Assembly (NCBI GenBank): GCA_902776605.1
Contig: CACYQQ010000018.1
Span: forward strand, 1-32,335
Reading direction: 5' to 3'
Length of the DNA stretch: 32,335 nucleotides
From: an uncultured Bacteroidales bacterium
Lineage (GTDB): Bacteria; Bacteroidota; Bacteroidia; Bacteroidales; UBA3663
Shown: one piece after another, positions 9,206 through 17,358 of the stretch
How the letters are laid out: every line of letters starts with the position of its first letter
Position numbering within the stretch: position 1 is the stretch's first letter
Translations under genes and position numbers: made by a program
Notes under the pieces: generated by a model
Databases searched by the model: none
Seen by the model: the letters and a program-made list of their open reading frames with translations, nothing else
What the model was told of the DNA's origin: nothing

Positions 9206-10222
9206 ATGAAAATAGCAAACATCGAATTACCCGACCGCGCCGTCATGCTCGCCCCAATGGAGGACGTGACCGACGTGGGTTTCCGCCTGCAATGCAAGCA
9301 GTTCGGCGCCGACATGGTTTATAGTGAGTTCGTATCGGCCGATGCCCTGATACGCTCCATCGACAAGACCATGCAGAAGCTGAAGGTGCTGGAGGAGGAA
9401 CGTCCCGTGGTGATACAGATATATGGTAAGGATGTTGCCTCGATGGTGGAGGCGGCGCAGATTGTGGAACAGGCACACCCCGACATCATCGACATCAACT
9501 TCGGCTGCCCGGTCAAGCGGGTGGCTGGCAAGGGTGCCGGCGCCGGTCTGTTGCAGAACATTCCCCTCATGCTCCAGATAACGCGCGCCGTGGTGGATGC
9601 CGTCCACCTGCCCGTCACGGTCAAGACGCGCCTCGGCTGGGACTGCGAACACAAGATCATCGTCTCCCTGGCCGAACAGCTTCAGGATCAAGGCATTGCC
9701 GCCCTCGCCATCCACGGTCGTACCCGCTCGCAGATGTACAACGGCGAGGCGGACTGGACCCTGATTCGCGAGGTGAAACAGAACCCGCATATGCACATCC
9801 CCATCATCGGCAACGGTGACGTGACGTCGGCCCAGATAGCCCGCCAACGCTTCGAGGAGACGGGCGTGGATGCCATCATGGTAGGTCGCGCCACCTTCGG
9901 CCGCCCTTGGATATTCAAGGAGATCAAGCACTTGCTCCAGACGGGCGAGGAGTTGCCGCCCATCCCGCTGGACGAGTGTATCCTGGCCCTGAAACATCAG
10001 GTAGAGGCCTCGGTCGCCCGCATCGGCGAATACCGCGGCATCCTCCACATCCGCCGTCACTTGGCCGCCACCCCAGTCTTCAAGGGCATCCCGAACTTCC
10101 GCGACACGCGCATCGCCATGCTCCGCGCCGAAACGGTGGACGAACTGTACGCCATCATGGAGTCTGCCGTCAGTCAAATCCGTGAATCGGGAGTTCAAAG
10201 TGTATCCTCCGTCAATTGGTGA
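9206..10222 (+). CDS. dusB: tRNA-dihydrouridine synthase B
   Basis: FMN enzyme that reduces specific uridines in the tRNA D-loop with NADPH. From the ATG at 9206 it is 338 aa, normal for DusB. It opens with LPDRAVMLAPMEDVTDVGFR, the FMN-barrel start. DINFGCPVKRVAGKGAGAGL contains the catalytic Cys101. VKTRLGWD, AIHGRTRSQMYNGEADW and IIGNGDVTS are the FMN/substrate motifs, and IMVGRATFGRPWIF and HIRRHLAATPVFKG lead into the helical C-terminal domain. The last codons (SSVNW-stop) are part of CTCCGTCAATTGGTGA, the left end of the inverted-repeat cassette starting at 10207. So the natural C-terminus may have been replaced. The gene is GC-rich, like other core genes here. Confidence 0.95.
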   Translation: MKIANIELPDRAVMLAPMEDVTDVGFRLQCKQFGADMVYSEFVSADALIRSIDKTMQKLKVLEEERPVVIQIYGKDVASMVEAAQIVEQAHPDIIDINFGCPVKRVAGKGAGAGLLQNIPLMLQITRAVVDAVHLPVTVKTRLGWDCEHKIIVSLAEQLQDQGIAALAIHGRTRSQMYNGEADWTLIREVKQNPHMHIPIIGNGDVTSAQIARQRFEETGVDAIMVGRATFGRPWIFKEIKHLLQTGEELPPIPLDECILALKHQVEASVARIGEYRGILHIRRHLAATPVFKGIPNFRDTRIAMLRAETVDELYAIMESAVSQIRESGVQSVSSVNW

Positions 10223-10235
10223 GTAGCTATATTTA

Positions 10236-10771
10236 CTCCGTCAATTGAACTTAATTAGAACTTAATTTTTATTAGTTTTCCTAGGTGGAGACAAAAGAGT
10301 CTCATTTAAGGGAACTTAATGAAACTAAATTTTTGATTGAGCAAAAGGATATTCTCCGTCAATTAAACTTAATTAGAACTTAATTTTTATTAGTTTTCCT
10401 AGGTGGGGACAAAAGGAGGCTCATTTAAGGGAACTTAATGAAACTTAATACTTATTGAGCTAAAGGATATACTCCGTCAATTGAACTTAATTAGAACTTA
10501 ATTTTTTAAGTTTCTCCTGACGGGGGACAAAAGTGAGCTCATTCAAGGGTACTTAATGAAACTTAATACTTATTGAGCAAAAGGTTATTCTCCGTCAATT
10601 GAACTTAATTCCGTGAGTTGCGAGAGCCTTGCAACACAATTGGGAACTCAATTGAACTCAATTTTATTAGTTTTGCTGACGGGGGACAAAAGGAGGCTCA
10701 TTTAAGGGAATTTAATAGAACTTAATTTTTAATTTGGAGAGAGAGATACTCTTAATCAATTGAACTTAATA
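10236..10771 (+). repeat. Tandem array of 118-bp units (left arm of the cassette)
   Basis: Units start with CTCCGTCAATT(G/A)AACTTAATT at 10236, 10354, 10472 and 10590: exactly 118 bp apart three times. The fourth is longer (about 159 bp) because of extra sequence near 10611-10656, and a fragment follows at 10749. Each unit contains GGGGACAAAAG and GAGC(A/T)AAAGG landmarks. 118 is about twice the roughly 60-bp module of the right array, so the unit looks like a diverged dimer. No coding frame is conserved across units. Confidence 0.85.
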
Positions 10772-10775
10772 TTTG

Positions 10776-10899
10776 TGTCCACTGAAAGAAGTCCCGAAGG
10801 GACGGAAAGACCACAGGGAGGGGTAAAACCCCTTCTTGGCAATCAGAAAATTATAAGCCCAGAAGGGGCGACAGAACTATTCTGACTATTTAGTGGACA
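10776..10899 (+). repeat. Nested 124-bp palindromic element with TGTCCACT ends
   Basis: TGTCCACT (10776-10783) and AGTGGACA (10892-10899) form exact inverted ends. Inside are three short stems: GTCCC-GAA-GGGAC (10791-10803), AGGGGT-AAA-ACCCCT (10819-10833) and AGCCC-AGAA-GGGGC near 10856. The right half recurs on the opposite strand at 5448-5490. The multi-stem layout suggests a REP- or MITE-like unit or a structured RNA. It sits directly upstream of the GxxExxY gene. Confidence 0.65.
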
Positions 10900-10925
10900 G
10901 AGATTAGAAATAAAACTTGATTCGC

Positions 10926-11372
10926 ATGAACGGGGTTGATAACGAGATTGTGCAATTGTATTACATAGTAATAAACAAGGCCTATGAGGTAATGAATTAC
11001 TTCAAGAAAGGTTTACAGGAATCGGCATATCACGCAGCCCTGGAGTGGGAGTTGCATGATGCAGGAGTGCAGGTCGAGACCGAACAACCTTTTCATATCT
11101 GGTACAAAGGGAATCGGTTGGACAAAATGTACAAAATAGATTTAGTGGTGAACGGGAACATCGTTGTCGAACTGAAAGCCAAGGAAGAAATAACGTCGGA
11201 GCACCGCCTGCAACTGTTCAACTACATGCGCCTAGCCAACCTTCCTTTCGGCCTCCTCATCAACTTCGGCACCAAAGGAACCCTGTCTGCCGAACGCTAC
11301 TTCTACGACACCACCACCAATACCATCACCCTCTTTGACAGCAAAGGAACTCTGCTTCCACCCCTCAAATAA
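10926..11372 (+). CDS. GxxExxY protein (PD-(D/E)XK nuclease-like fold)
   Basis: 148 aa from the ATG at 10926; an in-frame TTG at 10917 is less likely. Residues 29-35 read GLQESAY, the defining GxxExxY motif. YKIDLVVNGNIVVELKAKE holds Asp72, Glu82 and Lys84, the D...ExK pattern of PD-(D/E)XK nucleases. LLINFGTKG follows, as in the family. The biochemical role is not established; nuclease activity is inference from the fold and residues. It is the only gene inside the inverted-repeat cassette, preceded by the palindromic element at 10776 and followed by the right array. This fits a gene travelling with its repeats. No clear promoter was found directly upstream. Confidence 0.9.
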   Translation: MNGVDNEIVQLYYIVINKAYEVMNYFKKGLQESAYHAALEWELHDAGVQVETEQPFHIWYKGNRLDKMYKIDLVVNGNIVVELKAKEEITSEHRLQLFNYMRLANLPFGLLINFGTKGTLSAERYFYDTTTNTITLFDSKGTLLPPLK

Positions 11373-11429
11373 ACCACTTAACTCCAAATTTAGGGTCTAA
11401 AGCAGTATCCCAAGCATTCACCCGATTGC

Positions 11430-11923
11430 TGGAATCAAAATAAATTGAGTTTAATTAAGTTATATTGTTGGAGCTAAACCAACTGTCGGGACAAAAAAAA
11501 ATTGAGTTCCAATTAAGTTCAATTGTCGGAGTTAAACCAACTATCAGGACAAAATGAATTGAGTTCCAATTAAGTTCAATTGTCGGAATAAGACCAAACT
11601 TAGAACCAATTGTCGGAGCAAAATAAATTGAGTTTAATTAAGTTCTATTATTGGAGCTAAACCAACTGTCTGGACAGAAAAAATTAAGTTCTAATTGAGT
11701 TCAATTGTTGGAGTAAAACCAAACTTAGAACCAATGGTCGGACTAAATAAATTGAGTTTAATTAAGTTCTTTTATTGGAGCTAAACCAACTGTCGGGACA
11801 AAAAAATTAAGTTCTAATTGAGTTCAATTGTTGGAGTTTAAACCAACTATCGGGACAAAATGAATTGAGTTCAAATTAAGTTCAATTGTCGGAGTAAATA
11901 TATCGCCTCACCAATTGACGGAG
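11430..11923 (-). repeat. Array of about 60-bp units (right arm of the cassette)
   Basis: About eight imperfect units of 59-62 bp are built from AATTGAGTT(C)nAATTAAGTT, CAATTGTCGGAG and CTAAACCAACTGTCGGGAC. Anchors such as TAAATTGAGTTTAATTAAG occur at 11441, 11624 and 11748 (spacing 183 and 124, that is three and two units). Reverse-complemented, the units match the start of the 118-bp units of the left array, so the arrays face each other. No coding content. Confidence 0.8.
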
Positions 11924-11961
11924 TAAACATAGCGTAAAATAATTGTTGTAGCAACAGAATT

Positions 11962-12414
11962 ATGGACGATTTGACGGCTTGGGGTTATCCCGGGCTATTC
12001 GTGGCGGCGTTTCTGGCCGGTACCCCCTTCCCGATGAACTCGGAGGTGGTGTTGAGTGGACTGCTTATGGTGGGCTTTCCGCTGTGGCCTTGTGTGTTGG
12101 TGGCCACGGCGGGTAACTGGTTGGGGGCCATTGTCAACTACTTCCTGGGGCGGCTCTGCACCTACGAGCAGATGCTGCGGTGGACGCGTGCTAATCCGAA
12201 ACGTCTGGAACGAGTACGTACTTTCTTGACAGGCAAAGGATTATGGTTCGCCTTGGGGGCGTCGCTCCCCATCTTGGGCAACGTCATCATCATCAGTTAT
12301 GGTCTGCTCCGAGCTCCGTTCTGGAAGGTGACCGGCATCATGGCTATCGGCCAATTCCTCCGTTTCCTCATCTGGTCGTGGTTCACCCTCGGCGTCTGGC
12401 ACAGCGTCAACTAA
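11962..12414 (+). CDS. YqaA-type DedA/VTT family membrane protein
   Basis: 150 aa, about the size of YqaA proteins. It opens MDDLTAWGYPGLFVAAFLAG, then TPFPMNSEVVLSGLLMVGF with the conserved acidic residue of the re-entrant segment. AGNWLGAIVNYFLGR follows with the conserved G-x3-NY-x2-GR core. After a charged loop, LPILGNVIIISYGLLRAP and a last membrane helix end the protein. DedA/VTT proteins act in lipid movement or membrane homeostasis; the substrate here is unknown. It starts 38 bp after the cassette's right end. I see no good promoter in that gap, so it may be read from the cassette or from dusB. Confidence 0.85.
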   Translation: MDDLTAWGYPGLFVAAFLAGTPFPMNSEVVLSGLLMVGFPLWPCVLVATAGNWLGAIVNYFLGRLCTYEQMLRWTRANPKRLERVRTFLTGKGLWFALGASLPILGNVIIISYGLLRAPFWKVTGIMAIGQFLRFLIWSWFTLGVWHSVN

Positions 12415-12451
12415 ATGAATATGAATGAACCACGGGAAATGGAAGAAGATG

Positions 12452-12544
12452 AATCACCGAATTGAACGAATGAAAACAAATTTCCTTTTACGCAAACAAC
12501 TGACGGAAAGGGTATTGAACGAATTACGGAACGAAGGGAATTAA
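12452..12544 (+). repeat. Lone diverged copy of the 30-kb array unit
   Basis: AATCACCGAATTGAACGAATG at 12452, then GAAAACAAAT and GGTATTGAACGAATTACGG, matches the first part of the 150-bp units at 30088-30795 (AATCACCGAATTCAACGAATG ... GGTATTAAACGAATTACTG). It keeps the same ATG-led frame, here 24 codons (12470-12544, starting MKTNFLLRKQLTERVL). The following text to 12600 has CCACGAAAAACAC and AAACACGG words. No gene of normal size lies in 12415-12928. Confidence 0.6.
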
Positions 12545-12730
12545 CCACGAAAAACACTAAAAACACGGAAGAAATTGTCTCTGCACGAGGTGAGGAAGGG
12601 AACACCGAATGGAACAAATTGAACGAAGTGAAAAAACTCTGAAAAAAATGCTTAAAAAATAGCCCAACAAAAAAGCGCATATTTTTAAGCACTTAAAAAC
12701 ACGAACAAATTGACTATTAAATACATAACA

Positions 12731-12822
12731 CCTCAAAAACGCCGATTAAATTACCTCAAAAACGCCGATTAAATTACCTCAAAAACACCGAATAAAATGC
12801 CTCAAAAACACCGAATTACTTG
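12731..12822 (+). repeat. Four 23-bp tandem repeats
   Basis: Units of CCTCAAAAACGCCGATTAAA plus TTA start at 12731, 12754, 12777 and 12800, with an exact 23-bp period. Units 1 and 2 are identical; units 3 and 4 drift (CACCGAATAAAATG, CACCGAATTACTTG). The last unit ends in TTG, which is the -33 box of the helicase promoter. They could be operator-like sites or plain slippage repeats. Confidence 0.85.
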
Positions 12823-12850
12823 CAGAATCCAACTATTTGCATTATCTTTG
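12820..12850 (+). promoter_or_regulatory. Promoter of the helicase-NERD-NUDIX operon
   Basis: TTG at 12820-12822, a 20-bp spacer and TATCTTTG at 12843-12850 match the Bacteroidetes consensus. The leader to the ATG at 12929 is about 70 nt. The -33 TTG is the end of the fourth 23-bp repeat. Confidence 0.8.
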
Positions 12851-12928
12851 CCGTGCCATAATGGTTATATAGAGAAAATCAAATACTATGGACAAAAAAG
12901 TCATCCCAAATAAGAACGTGTAGAGACT

Positions 12929-15900
12929 ATGAAAATTGGTATTTACGAACAAATTATCAATCAACTATTCGAGGAAAAGATTTCTTCGATGGATCGCACT
13001 CGTTTTTATATTGGAGAACGAAATATAGACAAGAGTGAGGTTGCAAAACTTTTGTCTATGTATCTGACAAATATCTTTGAACAGGTATTGTCAAGTATCA
13101 CTGACCAAAGCGAAGACGATGACGAAGGAACAACCAAAGACACCTCAGTCAGTAATGGTATTGCTTTAGCCAACTCCATAATCAACAAGTTAGTACACGA
13201 TTTTCATCTAAACTCTGGCAATCTACTATCTGCTCAAGCCAAGATATTGACCGCCGTAATTGATAAGACCCAAAATGACTATCCAGATCTGGCCAAGAGA
13301 TTGGAAGAAATAATGCCGCTAAAAGGACTTGTTAACGGAGCATTGTTTACAGGTAAAGGCATGAAGATGTACACCGAACTTCAAAAAGAGATTATGTCGG
13401 CCGATGAAATACGGCTAATGGTTTCTTTTATCAAAAAACGTGGTTTGGTGTTGATATACCCTCAGCTAAAGGAATTTACTGAGCGCGGCGGATGTCTGAA
13501 AGTGATTACAACCACCTATATGCAAGCAACCGACTTCGAGGCTATCAAACAATTATCTGCACTCAAAAATACAGAGATTAAGATAACCTATGACGAATCG
13601 TCGGAGCGACTACATGCCAAAGCCTATATCTTCTTACGGAATACGGGGTTCAATACGGCGTACGTTGGTTCTTCTAATTTGTCAGCACAAGCTCTCGACA
13701 CAGGTGCTGAATGGAATGTCAAAGTGGCCCAAATGGAGCAACCTCGAATGATGAAAACCATCCTCGATGCCTTTGATGCTTCTTGGTGGGATGAAAGTTA
13801 CGAGCCATTTATTCCGGAGCGAGATGACGAACGACTGAAAGCTGCATTGCATGGAGAAGATATTCAAGAGATAGATTATTCCAATCTCAGCGCTTTGATT
13901 CGGCCTTTCGACTATCAGAAAGAGATTTTGGAGAGGTTGCAAGTGGAACGCAATGTGCGAGGTCATTGGCGCAATCTTGTGGTGGCTGCTACAGGTACAG
14001 GCAAAACGGTAATGGCCGCCAGCGATTATAAGGCTTTTGCCGAAAGTCACGACCGTGCGAGATTACTCTTTGTTGCCCACCGTGAGGAAATTCTTAGACA
14101 AAGTATCAATACCTTTAGACAGGTACTCTGCGACTATAATTTCGGCGAAAAATGGTTTGGCGATGAAAAGCCTTCCAATTACGAGCATCTGTTTGCTTCA
14201 AAAGACATGTTGAATAATCACCTGGAAGATATGCAAATCTCTCCAGAATATTATGATTATATCGTCATCGATGAGGTACATCACGTTGAAGCCGATTCAT
14301 ACAGAAAAATAGTTGATTTTTTCAAGCCTCAAATTCTATTGGGTTTAACGGCCACCCCCGAACGAATGGATGGAAAAGACATTACCCAGGATTTTGATGG
14401 TACAATTTCTGCCGAAATCCGTTTAGATGATGCCTTGAATAAGGGTCTTTTAGCTCCCTTCTTTTATTATGGCATAACCGACTCGGTCGATTACACCGAA
14501 GTAGGTTGGGAAAGAGGCCACTATGTAGCATCCGAATTGTCGCATATCTATACCTACAACGATGCTCGAACCCAGGTTGTACTAAAGGCATTAGAGAGAT
14601 ACCTTGACAACGTTCGTAAAGTTCGGGCTTTATGCTTCTGTGTAGATCAGCAACACGCCAAATATATGGCAGCGAAGGTTACCCTATGCGGTCTGAAAGC
14701 TGAGGTATTGACAAGTGAAAACTCGGCTATGCGTCAGGTATTATATGGCCGACTCAAAAGACAAGAAATCAACTATTTATTCGTAGTTGATATGTTCAAT
14801 GAGGGCGTAGATATACCCGAGGTGGATACTATCCTATTCTTACGCCCTACTGAGAGTTTAACTATTTTTATCCAGCAGTTTGGTCGTGGATTGCGTAAGG
14901 CGGAGGGCAAGGATCATGTCGATATCTTTGACTTTGTAGGTAATTGTCGAGCCGAGTTTAACTATACGGACAGAATGCGTGCTATGATTGGACGAACCTC
15001 CATGAGTGTCAAAGAGGAGATGGAACGAGGTTGTCCACATTTGCCTTTGGGGTGCAAGATAATACTGGAGCCCAAAGCAAAAGAGTACATCATGGACAAT
15101 ATTAACAATGCCATCAAACGTTTTAGCCTCGCTAAATTGACGGCATTGATTAAAAACTTTGAGCACAACCACTCTGCTTCGCTATCGTTGGCTAACTTTG
15201 TTAATATCTATGGCGTATCCTTAGACAGAATCTATAAAGGAGGCCATACTTGGTACCAACTATTGCGCACTGCTGGCAGGATGGATGCGGAGTCGGTTTA
15301 TGCCGATGAGTTGAGTCGTGCGGTATTCCGCAAATGGTTATCGACCGATAGCTATACCTATTTTAGTTTCATTGACCAACTTGCCAATCAATCATTCAAA
15401 TGTCAAGTCGATAGGATGAATATCAAAGAGCAAAAGATGTTGCTTATGCTCTATTATGACCTGTTTGAAGAGGCAGGAAAATTCAATAGCTTGCAAACTA
15501 TGGTCAATGCACTTGCAGCAGATGAATGTTTTTGCGCTGAAATCAAGGAGGTAATGCCAATATTGATTAACCAGTGCAAGTCTCTGGAATTGAACGACAA
15601 CTCTCAATTGTTTAATTTCCCATTGAAATTGCATGGAGTTTATACCAAAGCGCAAATACAAGTAGCAATAGGCACGTCAACATTGAGCAAAAAATCTCCG
15701 TCCCGTGAAGGCGCGGAACGTAATAAGCAAACGCGAGTAGAAGCTATGTTCGTCGATATTATCAAGAATCGAGAAGAGGGCTCTACCACCAATTATGATG
15801 ATAAGGCACTTACACCTTTACTCTTCCAATGGGATACTCAAAACAGCGTTAGCCCACAGACAAATACAGGACAGGCATATATCAATCAAACCCAAACTAT

Positions 15901-16102
15901 GCTACTTTTTGTTCGCGAACAAAAGAACTTCGCTGAAGATAAAAGTCGCACCATGGGATATGTCTATTTAGGTCGTGTAACTCTCAATAATTGGGAGTAT
16001 AAAAATCTGGGAACACGCTATCAAATGCAAATAATTTGGAATATGCTAGAACCTATTCCAGCTAGTGTCATGCACTACGCACGAATAAGAGAGGTAATTT
16101 AA
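12929..16102 (+). CDS. PLD-like / SF2 helicase / DUF3427 protein
   Basis: 1057 aa, cytoplasmic. Residues about 130-290 resemble a phospholipase D-like nuclease domain: LHAKAYIF gives H229 and K231 of an HxK motif, followed by AYVGSSNLSAQAL. The SF2 helicase follows: Walker A ATGTGKT (354-360), DEVH box (448-451, variant of DEAH), LTATPER (motif III) and QQFGRGLRK (motif VI, about 650). The C-terminal 270 residues match the DUF3427 layout, ending with LLFQWDTQNSVSPQTNTG, LLFVRE and YLGRVTLNNWE. Such proteins are related to restriction-type translocases and often occur with defence genes; the exact activity is unknown. It is the first gene of a tight operon, with NERD 8 bp and NUDIX 6 bp after the preceding genes. 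It is AT-richer than the core genes. Confidence 0.88.
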   Translation: MKIGIYEQIINQLFEEKISSMDRTRFYIGERNIDKSEVAKLLSMYLTNIFEQVLSSITDQSEDDDEGTTKDTSVSNGIALANSIINKLVHDFHLNSGNLLSAQAKILTAVIDKTQNDYPDLAKRLEEIMPLKGLVNGALFTGKGMKMYTELQKEIMSADEIRLMVSFIKKRGLVLIYPQLKEFTERGGCLKVITTTYMQATDFEAIKQLSALKNTEIKITYDESSERLHAKAYIFLRNTGFNTAYVGSSNLSAQALDTGAEWNVKVAQMEQPRMMKTILDAFDASWWDESYEPFIPERDDERLKAALHGEDIQEIDYSNLSALIRPFDYQKEILERLQVERNVRGHWRNLVVAATGTGKTVMAASDYKAFAESHDRARLLFVAHREEILRQSINTFRQVLCDYNFGEKWFGDEKPSNYEHLFASKDMLNNHLEDMQISPEYYDYIVIDEVHHVEADSYRKIVDFFKPQILLGLTATPERMDGKDITQDFDGTISAEIRLDDALNKGLLAPFFYYGITDSVDYTEVGWERGHYVASELSHIYTYNDARTQVVLKALERYLDNVRKVRALCFCVDQQHAKYMAAKVTLCGLKAEVLTSENSAMRQVLYGRLKRQEINYLFVVDMFNEGVDIPEVDTILFLRPTESLTIFIQQFGRGLRKAEGKDHVDIFDFVGNCRAEFNYTDRMRAMIGRTSMSVKEEMERGCPHLPLGCKIILEPKAKEYIMDNINNAIKRFSLAKLTALIKNFEHNHSASLSLANFVNIYGVSLDRIYKGGHTWYQLLRTAGRMDAESVYADELSRAVFRKWLSTDSYTYFSFIDQLANQSFKCQVDRMNIKEQKMLLMLYYDLFEEAGKFNSLQTMVNALAADECFCAEIKEVMPILINQCKSLELNDNSQLFNFPLKLHGVYTKAQIQVAIGTSTLSKKSPSREGAERNKQTRVEAMFVDIIKNREEGSTTNYDDKALTPLLFQWDTQNSVSPQTNTGQAYINQTQTMLLFVREQKNFAEDKSRTMGYVYLGRVTLNNWEYKNLGTRYQMQIIWNMLEPIPASVMHYARIREVI

Positions 16103-16110
16103 ATATATTA

Positions 16111-16926
16111 ATGGAGGTTGATGTTACTATGTTCCTATTTCTATTGATATGTATTATAACTGTTCTTATCTTCTTCCACCTTCGTTCTGGTAAAAATGTA
16201 GCAGAGCGAAAAGGAAAAAAGGGAGAAAAGATTGTCCATAAAATACTCTCAAAACTTCCCCCTGATTATACTCTACTTGAGGATGTCGTGTTGTTTACCG
16301 AGACAGGCACGACTCAAATTGATCATATTGTTATTTCTAAATATGGCATTTTCGCTATTGAAACCAAGAATTACCGAAGGGAAATATATGGCGATGACAA
16401 TAGAGAATATTGGACTCAAATGATTGTGACAAAAGTCCGGTTTAGAAGACTCTTTTCAAAAGTATATACTTACGTCACAAAAAATAAACTTTATAATCCT
16501 GTTAAGCAATCTATTGGACACGTTTATGCAATAAAGAAGAAATTGCGTGATATGCCATATTTGTATATAGAGCCTATCATTGTATTTATCGGAAATGCGG
16601 ATTTAAGTCATGTAATAACAAACCATAAAGTAATATATGGCAAAAATCTTCTTTCTACAATTTTGAGTTATACTACGGTAGTAATCACAGAGACTGATGT
16701 ACAACTCATAGTGGAAAAACTTACAAAACACAATGTGAAAGGTGTCATTGACAACAAAACACATGTGCATAATATAAAAATGGCCGAACAACGAAAATAC
16801 GAATCTATTCAATCGGGATTATGTCCTCGTTGTGGCGGGAAACTTATCTTAAAAAAAGGAGAATATGGCTCTTTTTATGGGTGCTCGAACTATCCAAAAT
16901 GTAAGTTTACTTGTAATCCAACTTAA
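16111..16926 (+). CDS. NERD-domain nuclease with C-terminal topoisomerase-type zinc finger
   Basis: 271 aa. An N-terminal membrane helix (residues about 7-23, MFLFLLICIITVLIFFHL) is followed by a basic stretch. The NERD domain shows GKKGE (Glu39), QIDH (Asp71) and ETK (Glu85, Lys87), the restriction-endonuclease-like catalytic pattern. The C-terminus is a C4 zinc finger, CPRCGG ... FYGCSNYPKCKF (Cys238, 241, 258, 264), like those at the end of DNA topoisomerase I. So this is a membrane-anchored, DNA-binding putative nuclease; the activity is inferred from these residues. It lies 8 bp after the helicase and 6 bp before the NUDIX gene, so it is almost surely co-transcribed. It is strikingly AT-rich. 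ATG at 16111 gives the full membrane segment. Confidence 0.9.
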   Translation: MEVDVTMFLFLLICIITVLIFFHLRSGKNVAERKGKKGEKIVHKILSKLPPDYTLLEDVVLFTETGTTQIDHIVISKYGIFAIETKNYRREIYGDDNREYWTQMIVTKVRFRRLFSKVYTYVTKNKLYNPVKQSIGHVYAIKKKLRDMPYLYIEPIIVFIGNADLSHVITNHKVIYGKNLLSTILSYTTVVITETDVQLIVEKLTKHNVKGVIDNKTHVHNIKMAEQRKYESIQSGLCPRCGGKLILKKGEYGSFYGCSNYPKCKFTCNPT

Positions 16927-16932
16927 AGTCAA

Positions 16933-17358
16933 ATGAAAACAATAGAAGTGGTGGCTGCCGTGATTCGTGATGCAAAAGGTCGATATTATGCCACACAACG
17001 CGGATATGGCGACATGAAAGATGGATGGGAATTCCCAGGAGGAAAAATAGAACCTGAAGAAACACCCGAAGAGGCTCTGCGGCGCGAAATACGAGAGGAA
17101 CTTCAATTGGAGATTGAGGTGGATAAATACATCACCACGGTGGAATGGGACTACCCAAAGTTCCACCTCACGATGCATTGCTACTTCTGTCACATACTTA
17201 CAGGTCAACCAGTTCTACTTGAACATGAAGCCGCCCGATGGCTCTACCCCGACCAGTTAGACGAAGTGGATTGGCTTCCAGCCGACCAAGTGGTTGTCCG
17301 AGAAATGAAAGACCCCCTCTCAATCTCCCCGTTGGGAGGAGATTTACAAACTTACTAA
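16933..17358 (+). CDS. NUDIX (deoxy)nucleoside triphosphate pyrophosphohydrolase
   Basis: 141 aa. It resembles MutT/NudG-type enzymes that hydrolyse (damaged) dNTPs or CTP to the monophosphate. It begins MKTIEVVAAVIRDAKGRYYA, then WEFPGGKIEPEE and the Nudix box at residues 37-59, with REIREE supplying the metal-binding Glu residues. The usual Gly near the end of the box is Gln58. The last 15 residues (DPLSISPLGGDLQTY) look like read-through into a small CTCCC/GGGAG palindrome and are not typical for the family. Third gene of the operon. Within a helicase-nuclease unit it could change nucleotide pools or sanitise nucleotides. Whether it belongs functionally to the system is inference from the 6-bp spacing. 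Confidence 0.9.
   Translation: MKTIEVVAAVIRDAKGRYYATQRGYGDMKDGWEFPGGKIEPEETPEEALRREIREELQLEIEVDKYITTVEWDYPKFHLTMHCYFCHILTGQPVLLEHEAARWLYPDQLDEVDWLPADQVVVREMKDPLSISPLGGDLQTY

Larger units (their letters stand above)
10207..11923. mobile_element. Putative 1.7-kb cassette bounded by inverted repeats, carrying a GxxExxY gene
   Basis: The left end reads CTCCGTCAATTGGTGAG, four variable bases, TATATTTACTCCG, (T/A)CAATTGAACTTAATT, one base, GAACT(T/C)AATT. The same sequence appears in reverse complement at the right end, finishing at 11923. About 60 bp align inverted with only about 8 mismatches. Between the ends are two tandem arrays in opposite orientation that share this module, one palindromic element and a single gene. 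I see no transposase and no obvious target duplication (TGTATC left, TAAACA right). It could be a non-autonomous transposon-like unit, or two dispersed arrays that grew in opposite orientation around a gene. Boundaries come from the inverted match and are approximate. Confidence 0.55.

Noticed and set aside
10236-11923. CRISPR or integron-like array
   Set aside because: Repeats are contiguous without unique spacers, and no cas genes or integrase are in the window.
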